Assembly: GCF_014207565.1 (NCBI RefSeq) | Contig: NZ_JACHGJ010000008.1 | Span: forward strand, 1 to 64,000 | Length of the DNA: 64,000 nucleotides | DNA from: Spirochaeta isovalerica | GTDB lineage: Bacteria > Spirochaetota > Spirochaetia > DSM-2461 | Direction: 5' to 3' | In this document: positions 42,927-51,970 of the stretch, one piece after another | Layout: each line of letters starts with the position of its first letter | How positions within the stretch are numbered: position 1 is the stretch's first letter | The notes under the pieces: generated by a model | The model's database searches: none | What the model was told of the DNA's origin: nothing | What the model saw: the letters and a program-made list of their open reading frames with translations, nothing else | Made by a program: the position numbers and the translations under genes

Positions 42927-43952
42927 CTAAGGGGTTCTATAGACGTCTTCGCGGGAATGGAAGCCGTCGGCGATTACTGTGGAATCCATATCATCCTTGA
43001 AAACAGGGATCGGCTTCTCCACAAAATAGGGAATTTCCTTCGAACTGTTATTATCGATAAAACGATCCGGTTCGGGCATATTTCTTTCCGCCATAGCGAC
43101 AGCCAGTTTCGCCGCCCGGGCGGCCAGATTCTGAATCGGTTTGTAAACGGTCATAAGCTGCTTGCCTTCAACAATACTCTGACAGGAAACCAGATCGGCA
43201 TCCTGCCCGACGACCTGAACTTTACCGGCGAGCTGCCGTTCGAGGAGAAGGCGGACAGCTGCCTGGGCGATGAGATCATTGGCGGCAGAGACCGCCTGAA
43301 CATCTTCAGTCTGATCCAGAAACTTACCGATCTCCACAAGAGCCTCATCATAACTCCATTGCTCGAGCCAGATTTCCCGGGCGATTCTGATATCTCCTTT
43401 GAGAACCAGCGGATCGAGGATCTCATGAACGCCGTTATTCACCTGATAACTGTTGTTGTCGTGAATGGAACCATTGACGATCAGATAGTTTCCCTCAGGA
43501 ACTCTGGAAACCAGAGAAGAGGCCAGAAGCCTCCCGACTTCGTTATTGTCGAAAGAGACATACCCGGTTATGGGGACATCCATTATCGGCCGGTCGTAAG
43601 CGAGAACAGGGATCCCCCTGTCCAGAGTTTTCTGAATAACTCCGCTCAGCAGAGCCTTGTCCTGGGGGATAACCACAAGGACATCAATATCCTGACCGAG
43701 CAGATACTGTATCTGGGGTATCTGGTCCAGGGCGTTACCGGGGGATTTGGCGAAGATAACATCGGCCCCCAGCTCCCTGGCCGTATTCATGAATATTTTG
43801 ATATCCCGGTCCCACCGCTCGAGGAGAAAGGTTTCCGAAGCGGCGGAAAAGCCGATTCGGATGGGCTGATCATCATCGGGTTTCTTTACTTTGCAGGACG
43901 GAAGAAGGAAAATAGAGAGAAGAACAACTGTAAAGACTCGCTGAATAATCAC
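42927..43952 (-). CDS. Sugar-binding lipoprotein of the regulatory locus
   Basis: A 341-residue lipoprotein (lipobox LLPSC, Cys at residue 20) of the XylF/RbsB binding fold. Typical stretches are IRIGFSAASETFLLERWDRDIKIFMNTARELGADVIFAKS, IDVLVVIPQDKALLSGVIQKTLDRGIPVLAYDRPI and VQAVSAANDLIAQAAVRLLLER. The GTG start overlaps the stop of the response regulator by 4 nt (GTGA). It lies between the two-component genes and the transporter operon, so it could feed the transporter, the sensor, or both. A second binding protein starts this gene cluster. Confidence 0.83.
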   Translation of the reverse strand: MIIQRVFTVVLLSIFLLPSCKVKKPDDDQPIRIGFSAASETFLLERWDRDIKIFMNTARELGADVIFAKSPGNALDQIPQIQYLLGQDIDVLVVIPQDKALLSGVIQKTLDRGIPVLAYDRPIMDVPITGYVSFDNNEVGRLLASSLVSRVPEGNYLIVNGSIHDNNSYQVNNGVHEILDPLVLKGDIRIAREIWLEQWSYDEALVEIGKFLDQTEDVQAVSAANDLIAQAAVRLLLERQLAGKVQVVGQDADLVSCQSIVEGKQLMTVYKPIQNLAARAAKLAVAMAERNMPEPDRFIDNNSSKEIPYFVEKPIPVFKDDMDSTVIADGFHSREDVYRTP

Positions 43953-45442
43953 AATGAACCCCTTTTTTCAAGATCTGAAGGCGAAACTCCCATTATCTTT
44001 CTGAAGATACGGCTGAAGTAATTGGGATCCTGATATCCCACCATATAGGAAGCTTCTTTTATGGATAATTTCCTGTCACGCAGTAAAATGACCGCCTGAT
44101 TGATGCGGAAACGGTTAACGTAATCGATAAATTTCGTGTCGAGATGCTCGGAAAAGAGCCGGCTCAGATAACTGGGGGAAACCAGACATTCATCAGCGAC
44201 TGCCGTCAGCTGGATCTGACTGCTATAGTTTTCCGCGATATAGGAAAGGGCTTTTTTTAAGGGCTTGGGGTAACTCTGGCTCCTCTGCTTATCCAGCAGA
44301 TCGAATAATTCCTTCGCCGCGACAGAAGCCCATTTTCTCCAGTCTTCCATATTTTCAAGGGGTATAATCTCTTCGGCGGGATCGATATTGAAATTGCTCC
44401 GGATCAGAAGATGATTATCCATATTCTGAAGGATAAGCGTAAAAAGACCTACCATTTTTCCTTTCGCTATATCAAAAGTGTAGTTTTTAAACACTTCGAT
44501 CCAGTATTCCTTGAATAGATTTTCCCCTATGGCCCTTTCGGCAGTCAGAATCTCCCGGTAAACCTTGTGAATTCGCTTCTGTTCGCGGTTTCTGCCGTTG
44601 TTCTCCCCATTTTCATCGGAGAAAGGTTCAAAAGCCAGAGCGAATGAATCGGAAAGCTGATTAAAAGTGCGGAAATCCCCGGCGCCCAGAATAATATGAT
44701 AGGATTCATAGGCAGAGAGGATTTCCCGGAACCTCTTTTCCAGATCTTTCATCTCCCTCTCTTCGGGGAAGAGAAGAAGAAGCTTATCGCCCAGATCAGC
44801 TGTATGGCACTTGTATTTGTAGCGGATTTTCCGGCTTATTTCATTGTAAATATCCTGACGGAGATCCATGGAGGCTCCGGGAATACCGCCCACCAGATAA
44901 ATGGCCGACCGTTCACTGTTAACATCAAAGAGACGGCAGAACTCCTCCCATTTGTCTTTATCGGGATTCTTCCAGATAAGGCTGGAGAGAAAATCGCGCT
45001 TGAATTCCTCTTTCCGCTTTTCGAGGAATTCCTCCTCTTCCTCCTGGCTCTCGCTGATTTTCTTTCTCTCATCGAGGTGTTTTTTGACCTGTTTCAGCTC
45101 CTCCAGAATTTTCTGCCGAGATACCGGTTTGACAAGATAGCTGAAAACCCCCAGATGAATGGCCTTCTGGGCGATATCGAAGCGCTCGTATGCTGTCGCG
45201 AGAATAAATACCGTATGGGGAAAAAGGGGTTGAATCTGCCGGATTGCTTCAATTCCGTCAACGCCGGGCATTTGAATGTCCATAAAAACCAGATCGGGAT
45301 TCAGTTCCCTGATAAGCCGCACCGCTTCCGTTCCCGACCGGGCTTTGCCGCAAAGCGTGAAATCGGAAACATATTTGCTGAATATAAAGGCGAAACTATC
45401 GAGAACAGGTTCTTCGTCATCGACGATCATAACTCGATACAT
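43949..45442 (-). CDS. YesN-type response regulator with AraC output
   Basis: A 497-residue regulator. The receiver is residues 1-125: VMIVDDEEPVL, phospho-Asp in LVFMDIQMPGVDG (near 55), KPVSRQKI. A long middle region has a coiled coil near 125-160 (LDERKKISESQEEEEEF). An AraC-type double helix-turn-helix is at the C-terminus: ALSYIAENYSSQIQLTAVADECLVSPSYLSRLFSEH and SIKEASYMVGYQDPNYFSRIFRKIMGVSP. It overlaps the kinase gene by 16 nt. It probably activates the transporter operon through the spaced repeats at 42.85-42.92 kb. Confidence 0.88.
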   Translation of the reverse strand: MYRVMIVDDEEPVLDSFAFIFSKYVSDFTLCGKARSGTEAVRLIRELNPDLVFMDIQMPGVDGIEAIRQIQPLFPHTVFILATAYERFDIAQKAIHLGVFSYLVKPVSRQKILEELKQVKKHLDERKKISESQEEEEEFLEKRKEEFKRDFLSSLIWKNPDKDKWEEFCRLFDVNSERSAIYLVGGIPGASMDLRQDIYNEISRKIRYKYKCHTADLGDKLLLLFPEEREMKDLEKRFREILSAYESYHIILGAGDFRTFNQLSDSFALAFEPFSDENGENNGRNREQKRIHKVYREILTAERAIGENLFKEYWIEVFKNYTFDIAKGKMVGLFTLILQNMDNHLLIRSNFNIDPAEEIIPLENMEDWRKWASVAAKELFDLLDKQRSQSYPKPLKKALSYIAENYSSQIQLTAVADECLVSPSYLSRLFSEHLDTKFIDYVNRFRINQAVILLRDRKLSIKEASYMVGYQDPNYFSRIFRKIMGVSPSDLEKRGSL

Positions 45443-46923
45443 GGTTCCACCTCCGTATTGATATTTATAATTATTTCCGTCCCCTCTTCGGGGCCGCTGA
45501 TAATCTGAACTACATCTTTCTCATCGGGATAGAAAAAATAACAGCGCTGTATAACGTTTTCCAGACCCATAACCTTGGAACTGAGCTGGTAATCATGAGT
45601 GTGGGGTGTCAGCAGCGCCTGTACGGTTTTCTCGGGGATTCCGATGCCGTCATCCTTGACGGAAATCTTCAGAACAGGGAGCTCGTAATGGATCGAAAGA
45701 ACGATGGACCCCAGACCTTCTCTGTTTTTAAAAGCGTGGAGCACGGAATTCTCCACAATGGGCTGGAGCATCATGGCCGGACAGCTGAACTGGTCGAGAA
45801 GCTCCTCCTCCACATCGAGTTCCAGCTTCAGCGTATTGGGAAAACGGATTTTCAGAATATTGAAATAGGATTTCAACCCTTCATATTCATGGCGGAGCGG
45901 GACGAAAAATTTCTTTTCCCGGATATTGAAACGGAAAAGCGCCGCAAGGTTTTCCATAAAATCCGCCGTTTTCTCCGCCTCCTCCACGATGGCCAGCTGA
46001 ACCCCCGTGTTGAGGGTGTTGAAAAGAAAATGGGGATTCATCTGCGCCTGCATGGTGTAGAGTTCCATCCGCTTGAGCAGTTGCTCCATCTTCAGGTTCC
46101 TCACACGCTCAGTCATGATCTCCTGTTCGATATCCTTCTGCTTTTTCAGCTCGTCAATATAGTGGCTTATGCTGTTTTTCATTTCGTTGAATGCCGCCGC
46201 CACATGATTGATTTCATTAACCGAATGGAAGTTAACATCGGGAACGTCAAAATCACCGGCGGAGATTTTACCCGCCATGATGGAAAGCTGCAGCACCGGC
46301 GTTGAGATCGTATTGATATTTTTCATCAGCAGGGAATAGGCGAAAGCCATAATCAGCAGAATGAGTATGAGGCTGTACATCTGCACGGTCCGGAAGAGAT
46401 CGAGGAAATTCCTGTATTCTCCCAGCTGCCGGCGGAAACCTTTCAGACTGACTTCATTGATACGCGCTGTAATGTAATTATAAAGGACCGACATCTCCTC
46501 GAAGGCATCGGTGTAAGCCTGGACTTTGCGGCCCCTTTTCAGCTCGATGATCTGATTGACCTGGAGAAGATAGGAATCGATAAGAAAATAGATCTCTTTT
46601 TTCAGCAACTCCAGCTCGTCCCGGCTCACCGGCCGGGATTGGGGCAAAGCATCTTTGAGAGTTTCCGTTGTATAGAGAAGCGTGGCCAGCGAAGAGGAGG
46701 AATAGATGGCCAGATAGGTTTCCAGAGGTTCCTGAATTTCATCGAGGAGCCCCTGCAGCTCGTGAAGATACTGTTCATCGGCGAAGCGTTGGTCGGCTAT
46801 ATCCTGAACAGCGAGGGATGCGGCGAAAATCATACCGAAGGAAAGAATGGTAAAGACCATGGACAGCAGGAAATAGTAAAGGAGTTTGGCCCTGAGGGAA
46901 TTGCTTATGCGAAAGCGGATCAC
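45427..46923 (-). CDS. YesM-type sensor histidine kinase
   Basis: A 498-residue membrane kinase. TM1 is about residues 10-37, then a helical periplasmic region of about 145 residues, TM2 near 183-205, HAMP to about 260, and a His_kinase domain with the H-box QAQMNPHFLFNTLNT (near 294). The HATPase has PIVENSVLHAFKNREGLG and DDGIGIPE. The start is GTG 46923, overlapping the stop of the binding-protein gene by 4 nt. The sensor region is short, so ligand information probably comes from the anchored binding protein. Confidence 0.87.
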   Translation of the reverse strand: MIRFRISNSLRAKLLYYFLLSMVFTILSFGMIFAASLAVQDIADQRFADEQYLHELQGLLDEIQEPLETYLAIYSSSSLATLLYTTETLKDALPQSRPVSRDELELLKKEIYFLIDSYLLQVNQIIELKRGRKVQAYTDAFEEMSVLYNYITARINEVSLKGFRRQLGEYRNFLDLFRTVQMYSLILILLIMAFAYSLLMKNINTISTPVLQLSIMAGKISAGDFDVPDVNFHSVNEINHVAAAFNEMKNSISHYIDELKKQKDIEQEIMTERVRNLKMEQLLKRMELYTMQAQMNPHFLFNTLNTGVQLAIVEEAEKTADFMENLAALFRFNIREKKFFVPLRHEYEGLKSYFNILKIRFPNTLKLELDVEEELLDQFSCPAMMLQPIVENSVLHAFKNREGLGSIVLSIHYELPVLKISVKDDGIGIPEKTVQALLTPHTHDYQLSSKVMGLENVIQRCYFFYPDEKDVVQIISGPEEGTEIIININTEVEPCIEL

Positions 46924-47888
46924 TTGTTTTCTCCTCCGGGCAACTTTCCGAGCAGAACGCTGATTCCCGTATCGACGTAAGCCGATGTGTATCCGTTGGT
47001 GCTGATTTCCTGGAGAGCCATTACGGCGCTGAAGCCGATGCGGAAGGGATTTCTGACAATGGTTCCCAGCATCAGACCTTTATTTATATATTCCTGGATC
47101 CGCTCATCTTCTCCGAATCCGATGACCTGGACGGAACCGACCATGTTGAGGTCGATTATGGCCTGTACGGCGACGAGCGTATCGTTGGGATCTGTCAGTA
47201 TGATGATATCCAGATCCTCCCAGCCGCGGATCAGATCATAGGTCAGCCCTTCGGCATCAAGGGGATTGAGGCTCGTCAGCCTCGTATGCAGATTTCCGAG
47301 GCGGCTCCCCATTGTGGAATTGAGCCCCATCTCGATAAGATTGCTGTCGGTCATGAGCCCGGGGTTTTTTTCACTGTATACCAGGGCCATATTCAATTTT
47401 CCGTTACCGGCTTTCATGGCCAGTTTGCCCACGGCTTTTCCTGTCTCGAAGTTATTTGTTCCGATGAAAAAAGTCGTTTCGTCCCGGAGAATTTCATTTT
47501 CGATCTGAACGACGGGGATACCGGCTTCGGAAATCCGCGCCAGAGCGGCCAGGGTCCTGTCATCCTTGACATAGGGATAAATTCCGATACCGTCATAGCC
47601 CGAATTGACGACCATGTCCAGACTGAGAGGATCGTTGTCCAGCTCGTAAAAGGTGATGGCGCAATCCATGGTCTGCGAGGCATTGAGGGCTCCCTCTCTC
47701 AGTTTGCGGAAAAAGGAATAATTCTGGGAAGGAAGAAAGAAAGCATAGTGGTAGGTCTTCAGTGGCTGCGGCGTATTTTTCTCAAAAATGAGAAAGGGAC
47801 TCTGCACGAGTTCAAGAACCGACAGCACCATAAATCCCAGAATGAGAGCGGCAAAAATGTTGGGAGCGTATTTGAAGAATCGATTCAC
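46920..47888 (-). CDS. Membrane-anchored periplasmic sugar-binding protein of the sensory system
   Basis: A 322-residue RbsB-like binding protein with an N-terminal anchor (residues 10-32) and no lipobox or clear cleavage site. The core shows YHYAFFLPSQNYSFFRKLREGALNASQTM, IGIYPYVKDDRTLAALARISEAGIPVVQIENE and TTFFIGTNNFETGKAVGKLAMKAG. It resembles XylFII of Clostridium, which binds xylose and signals through a membrane kinase. Here the partner kinase gene follows with a 4-nt overlap. It starts the leftward chain of four signalling genes. Confidence 0.82.
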   Translation of the reverse strand: MNRFFKYAPNIFAALILGFMVLSVLELVQSPFLIFEKNTPQPLKTYHYAFFLPSQNYSFFRKLREGALNASQTMDCAITFYELDNDPLSLDMVVNSGYDGIGIYPYVKDDRTLAALARISEAGIPVVQIENEILRDETTFFIGTNNFETGKAVGKLAMKAGNGKLNMALVYSEKNPGLMTDSNLIEMGLNSTMGSRLGNLHTRLTSLNPLDAEGLTYDLIRGWEDLDIIILTDPNDTLVAVQAIIDLNMVGSVQVIGFGEDERIQEYINKGLMLGTIVRNPFRIGFSAVMALQEISTNGYTSAYVDTGISVLLGKLPGGENK

Positions 47889-47916
47889 TTCACAATCTTA
47901 AAAGCATTAGGGGGAA

Positions 47917-47944
47917 TTGTAAAGAATCATTTCTGTGCTATCAT
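47917..47944 (+). promoter_or_regulatory. Putative promoter of the LytS-type kinase gene
   Basis: TTGTAA (47917-47922), a 16-nt spacer and TATCAT (47939-47944). The predicted transcript start falls at or next to ATG 47951, and there is no ribosome-binding site, so the mRNA may be leaderless. Confidence 0.4.
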
Positions 47945-47950
47945 AAGCCT

Positions 47951-49624
47951 ATGTTTAATCTCTTAATTAGCCTGATCAGCCAGGGGGGGATGATTGCTTT
48001 TTTCAGTTTCGTCTTCTCCAAAGTTAAGATATTCGGGAAGATTTTCTCCAAATCCCGCATGTCATTTACCGACCGGCTCATCATCATATTATTTTTCGCG
48101 GGAATCGCAATTATCGGCACCTATACGGGAATACCCGTCCGTGGTGCGCTGGCCAATACCCGGGTCGTCGGAGTTTTCGTCGGGGGACTTCTCGGGGGAC
48201 CTGTCGTGGGAATCAGCGCCGGAATTATCGCGGGAATGCACCGGTGGCTTATCGATTTAGGCGGGTTTACCGCCATTTCCTGCATGATTTCCACCATAGC
48301 CGAAGGGCTTATCGCTTCGCTGCTATGGAAATCCTTTCAGAAGAGCCGCAATAAATGGCTTTTCGCCAGTCTCTTCGGAGCCGGTGCGGAAGTTCTGCAG
48401 ATGATCATCATTCTGCTCACAGCCCGTCCCTTTAATGAAGCGGTCGAACTGGTCCGCCTGATCGGCGTCCCCATGATTATCGGAAACGGTATTGCCATCG
48501 GCATGTTTATCGCCATCGCCGATTCCCTTTTCAGGGAAAGGGAACAGATCGCCGCGCGTCACTCCCAGAAAGTGTTGAAAATCGCCGAAAAGACCCTCCC
48601 CTTTTTCCGTCAGGGACTCAATGAGGAAACGGCACGGGAAGCAGCTTATATCATTCTGAAACAACTGAACCTGGCTGCCGTATCCATTACGGGCACCGAT
48701 GCCTGCCTGGTTCATGAGGGGATGGGGAAAGATCACCACAAACCGGGAAGGTCGCTCAGGACCTCACTGACAAAAAGGGTTATAACCGAAGGGCGGTACC
48801 ATATAGCCAGAATCAAAGAGGAAATAGACTGCTCCGATCCCGACTGTCCTCTCAAATCCGCCGTCATTGTACCCCTCAAATCGGGAGATGAAGTAAAGGG
48901 AGCGTTGAAACTCTACCGGAGCCGGGAATACGCCATAACCAGAGTCGATGTGGAAGTGGCTGTCGGACTGGCGTCCCTCTTCTCTCTACAGCTGGAGATC
49001 AGCCGGCTCGAGGAACAGTCCCGGCTTCTCAACCGGGCGGAACTGAAAGCGCTCCAGTCCCAGATTAACCCCCACTTTCTCTTCAATGCCATCAATACGG
49101 TAACCTCCTTCGTCCGGACCAAGCCGGAAAAAGCCCGGGAGCTGCTTCTCGATCTCAGCGATTACTACCGCTACCGGCTCCATGAACCGGACGCCTTTAT
49201 CCCCCTGAGCCGGGAACTGGAACATATCCGGACTTATCTCGAAATAGAACAGGCCCGCTTTGATGACAGGCTGGAAGTGATTTTTCCCGCCGAAACTCCC
49301 CCGGCCGTATCGGTTCCTCCGCTCATCCTCCAGCCGCTTGTGGAGAACGCCGTCAAGCACGGAATCTCCGGAAAAGTGGAAGGCGGCAGAATATCCATTG
49401 AACTGGAAGAGAAAAAAGAAGGCGTAGTGATCCGGATCGAAGATAACGGCGCGGGGATGGACAAAGAGAAAGCCGCCGGTCTTCTTGACGGCAAGGGAAG
49501 CTCCGTAGGGCTTATCAATGTTCATCGGAGGCTCATCAATGCCTACGGCCCTTCATACGGCTTGAATATTAACAGCCGAAAAGGAAAAGGTACGACCTTA
49601 TGGATGACCATACCATCAGAGTGA
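47951..49624 (+). CDS. LytS/BtsS-type sensor histidine kinase
   Basis: A 557-residue kinase. Residues 1-195 form the 5TMR-LYT membrane domain with TYTGIPVRGALANTRVVGVFVGGLLGGPVVGISAGIIAGMHR. A GAF-like domain spans about 210-350, followed by the His_kinase domain (H-box SQINPHFLFNAINTV near 370) and the HATPase (PLVENAVKHGIS, DNGAGMD). The arrangement 5TMR-GAF-kinase is that of BtsS/YehU, a pyruvate-responsive kinase. It overlaps the response regulator by 25 nt. A CstA-family transporter lies downstream, as in the BtsSR/BtsT system. Confidence 0.88.
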   Translation: MFNLLISLISQGGMIAFFSFVFSKVKIFGKIFSKSRMSFTDRLIIILFFAGIAIIGTYTGIPVRGALANTRVVGVFVGGLLGGPVVGISAGIIAGMHRWLIDLGGFTAISCMISTIAEGLIASLLWKSFQKSRNKWLFASLFGAGAEVLQMIIILLTARPFNEAVELVRLIGVPMIIGNGIAIGMFIAIADSLFREREQIAARHSQKVLKIAEKTLPFFRQGLNEETAREAAYIILKQLNLAAVSITGTDACLVHEGMGKDHHKPGRSLRTSLTKRVITEGRYHIARIKEEIDCSDPDCPLKSAVIVPLKSGDEVKGALKLYRSREYAITRVDVEVAVGLASLFSLQLEISRLEEQSRLLNRAELKALQSQINPHFLFNAINTVTSFVRTKPEKARELLLDLSDYYRYRLHEPDAFIPLSRELEHIRTYLEIEQARFDDRLEVIFPAETPPAVSVPPLILQPLVENAVKHGISGKVEGGRISIELEEKKEGVVIRIEDNGAGMDKEKAAGLLDGKGSSVGLINVHRRLINAYGPSYGLNINSRKGKGTTLWMTIPSE

Positions 49625-50376
49625 TCGTCGCCGAAGACGAAATACCGGCCCGCGAAGAGATGGTCCATCTCCTTCAGAAAAACGGTTCGGTCGAAATTGT
49701 CGGAACGGCGGGGGATGGAGGAGAAGCACTAAAACTGATCCGCAGAGAGAAGCCGGATCTGGCTCTGCTCGATATCGAAATGCCCGGTATGACGGGAATG
49801 GAAGCAGCCAGAGAGGTTATACGCCATAACATACCCACCCGGATCATTTTCACGACAGCCTATAGTCAGTTCGCTCTGGAAGCGTTCGAAGTCAACGCCG
49901 TAGACTATCTTCTCAAGCCGATCCGCCAGAGCAAACTGGATACAGCTCTGGAAAAAGTAAAAGGCAGCCTTCCGGACCGTCAGGACGAAAGCCGCCATGC
50001 CTTGAAAGCCTTTCTCGATAACTATCTGGATAAAGATAAACAGCCCGTCCGTTTCCTATCGGTTTATCAGGGAGATAAAATCATCCCTCTGAAAATCAGT
50101 TCCATCCATTTTGCCGAAGCAAGGGGCCGTTTTGTCATAGTCGTTACCGATGAAGGGGAATTCCGGACCAATCTCACTTTTCATCAGGCCGAAGAGAAAT
50201 TGCGGCCTCCGGAGTTTTTCAGCTGTCACCGTTCCTTTATAATCCGTCCCGAATCTGTGGAATCGATCGATCTATGGGTAAACAGCAGCTACCGGCTTAA
50301 AATGAAAGGATCCGGGACACCGGTTCCCGTAAGCCGCAGCCGCAAGGATGAATTCAAAGAACTGATGGGGATCTGA
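49600..50376 (+). CDS. LytTR-family response regulator (BtsR-like)
   Basis: A 258-residue regulator. The receiver has VIVAEDEIPAREEM, the phospho-Asp in LALLDIEMPGMTGMEAA near residue 54, TTAYSQFALEAFEVNAVDYLLKPI. The C-terminal LytTR DNA-binding domain is visible as HFAEARGRFVIVVTDEGEFRTNLTFHQAEEKLRPPEFFSCHRSFII. It is translated with the kinase (25-nt overlap). It likely activates the CstA-family gene 111 nt downstream, judged from E. coli BtsR-btsT. Confidence 0.88.
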   Translation: MDDHTIRVIVAEDEIPAREEMVHLLQKNGSVEIVGTAGDGGEALKLIRREKPDLALLDIEMPGMTGMEAAREVIRHNIPTRIIFTTAYSQFALEAFEVNAVDYLLKPIRQSKLDTALEKVKGSLPDRQDESRHALKAFLDNYLDKDKQPVRFLSVYQGDKIIPLKISSIHFAEARGRFVIVVTDEGEFRTNLTFHQAEEKLRPPEFFSCHRSFIIRPESVESIDLWVNSSYRLKMKGSGTPVPVSRSRKDEFKELMGI

Positions 50377-50487
50377 TAGATCTACCGTTCATGCGCCTCT
50401 TCTTACCAATGGTGCAGGCCAGCAACAGCAAAGACCGCCATCGTGGCATCCTCCCTCTGAAACAAAACAAATTTCGGAGGAAAATTC

Positions 50488-51918
50488 ATGGTAAGTTTTC
50501 TAACGGCCCTCGCCGTTCTCATCGTAGGTTATTTCACTTACGGTAAAGTTGTGGACAAGATTTTCGGCAGTGATGAAAAACGGGAAACTCCCGCCATCAC
50601 TCTCAACGACGGAATCGACTATGTCCCCCTCAAGTGGTATAAAATTTTTCTGATTCAGTTTCTCAATATCGCCGGCCTGGGGCCGATCTTCGGTGCCATA
50701 ATGGGAGCTCTCTACGGACCTGCGGCGTTTCTCTGGATCGTATTCGGTACAATCTTTGCCGGAGGTGTCCACGATTACTTCTCAGGAATGCTCAGTATCC
50801 GCCACGACGGAAAAAGCGTACCGGAAATCGTCGGCATATATCTCGGTGAAAAGATGAGAATGGTAATGCGGGTTTTCTCCGTAATCCTACTGGTCCTGGT
50901 CGGTACAGTATTTATGGCAGGTCCTGCGGGACTGCTGGCAAACCTGGGACTTACAGGTATTTTCGCCAACAAATGGTTCTGGCTCGGACTGATTCTGGTA
51001 TATTACTTCGTAGCCACCATCCTTCCCGTAGATAAGCTTATCGGGAAAATCTATCCTCTTTTCGGTCTGGTGCTCCTGATTATGGCCGTCGGAGTCGGCG
51101 GCGCCCTTATTTTCGGAAAAATGCCCATCCCTGAAATCGAGCTGACAAATATGCATCCCAAGGGTCTTCCCCTCTGGCCCATGCTTTTTATCACAATCGC
51201 CTGCGGCGCCATTTCCGGATTCCACTCCACCCAGTCCCCGCTTATGGCCAGATGCCTTCCCAATGAAAAATACGGAAGAAGAGTTTTCTACGGAGCCATG
51301 GTCGGAGAAGGTATTGTCGCTCTTATCTGGGCTGCTGCAGCCATGACATTCTTCAACGGCGGAATTGCCGGCCTGGCGGAAACTGTTGCTGCCGGCGGCG
51401 CGGGTCTCGTGGTCAACAAAATATCAATCGGTATGCTCGGAACAGTGGGCGGAATGCTGGCTATTCTCGGTGTAATCGCCGCCCCTATCACTTCGGGAGA
51501 TACGGCTTTCCGTTCCGTCAGACTGACAATTGCCGACGCGCTGGGCATGAAACAGGAAGGAATCAAAAGCAGACTTCTCGTCGCTCTTCCCATCTTCGCG
51601 ATCGGTTTCGCACTGAACTTCATCGATTTCTCTATCATCTGGAGATACTTCGCATGGTCAAACCAGACTCTGGCTACGATCGTTCTCTGGACAGCGGCGG
51701 TTTACCTTGTGAAGAAAGGGAAATTCCACTGGATAGCAACGGTGCCTTCGGTTTTCATGACGGCTGTTGTAACAACTTACATACTTCAGGCACCTGAAGG
51801 ACTCAAACTTTCCACATCCATTTCCTACCCTGTGGGAATCGTGGTTGCCGCGGGGCTGTTTGTTCTCTTCCTTCTCAAGGTCGTAAAAAAACAGGCTCCC
51901 GCATTGCAGGAAGCCTGA
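50488..51918 (+). CDS. CstA/BtsT-family transporter (short form)
   Basis: A 476-residue polytopic protein. CstA features are PLKWYKIFLIQFLNIAGLGPIFGAIMGALYGPAAFLWIVFGTIFAGGVHDYFSGMLSIRHDGKS near residue 45 and SGFHSTQSPLMARCLPNEKYGRRVFYGAMVGEGIVALIWAA near 235. E. coli CstA and BtsT are about 700 residues, so this is the shorter form found in many anaerobes. The family takes up pyruvate or peptides; pyruvate is favoured here because of the adjacent BtsSR-like pair. CGGAGG is 7 nt before the ATG. Terminator downstream. Confidence 0.88.
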   Translation: MVSFLTALAVLIVGYFTYGKVVDKIFGSDEKRETPAITLNDGIDYVPLKWYKIFLIQFLNIAGLGPIFGAIMGALYGPAAFLWIVFGTIFAGGVHDYFSGMLSIRHDGKSVPEIVGIYLGEKMRMVMRVFSVILLVLVGTVFMAGPAGLLANLGLTGIFANKWFWLGLILVYYFVATILPVDKLIGKIYPLFGLVLLIMAVGVGGALIFGKMPIPEIELTNMHPKGLPLWPMLFITIACGAISGFHSTQSPLMARCLPNEKYGRRVFYGAMVGEGIVALIWAAAAMTFFNGGIAGLAETVAAGGAGLVVNKISIGMLGTVGGMLAILGVIAAPITSGDTAFRSVRLTIADALGMKQEGIKSRLLVALPIFAIGFALNFIDFSIIWRYFAWSNQTLATIVLWTAAVYLVKKGKFHWIATVPSVFMTAVVTTYILQAPEGLKLSTSISYPVGIVVAAGLFVLFLLKVVKKQAPALQEA

Positions 51919-51935
51919 TATAGAAACTTTCACCG

Positions 51936-51970
51936 GAGGCTGCCCTTTTCATGGGCAGCCTCTTTTTTTT
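51936..51970 (+). terminator. Rho-independent terminator after the CstA-type gene
   Basis: GAGGCTGCCC (51936-51945) and GGGCAGCCTC (51953-51962) form a perfect 10-bp stem with a 7-nt loop and eight T residues. It abuts the convergent cheW gene. Confidence 0.95.

Noticed and set aside
42828-44021. 397-residue + strand reading frame
   Set aside because: It lies antisense to the sugar-binding lipoprotein gene, which has a signal peptide, lipobox and family motifs; the + frame has none.
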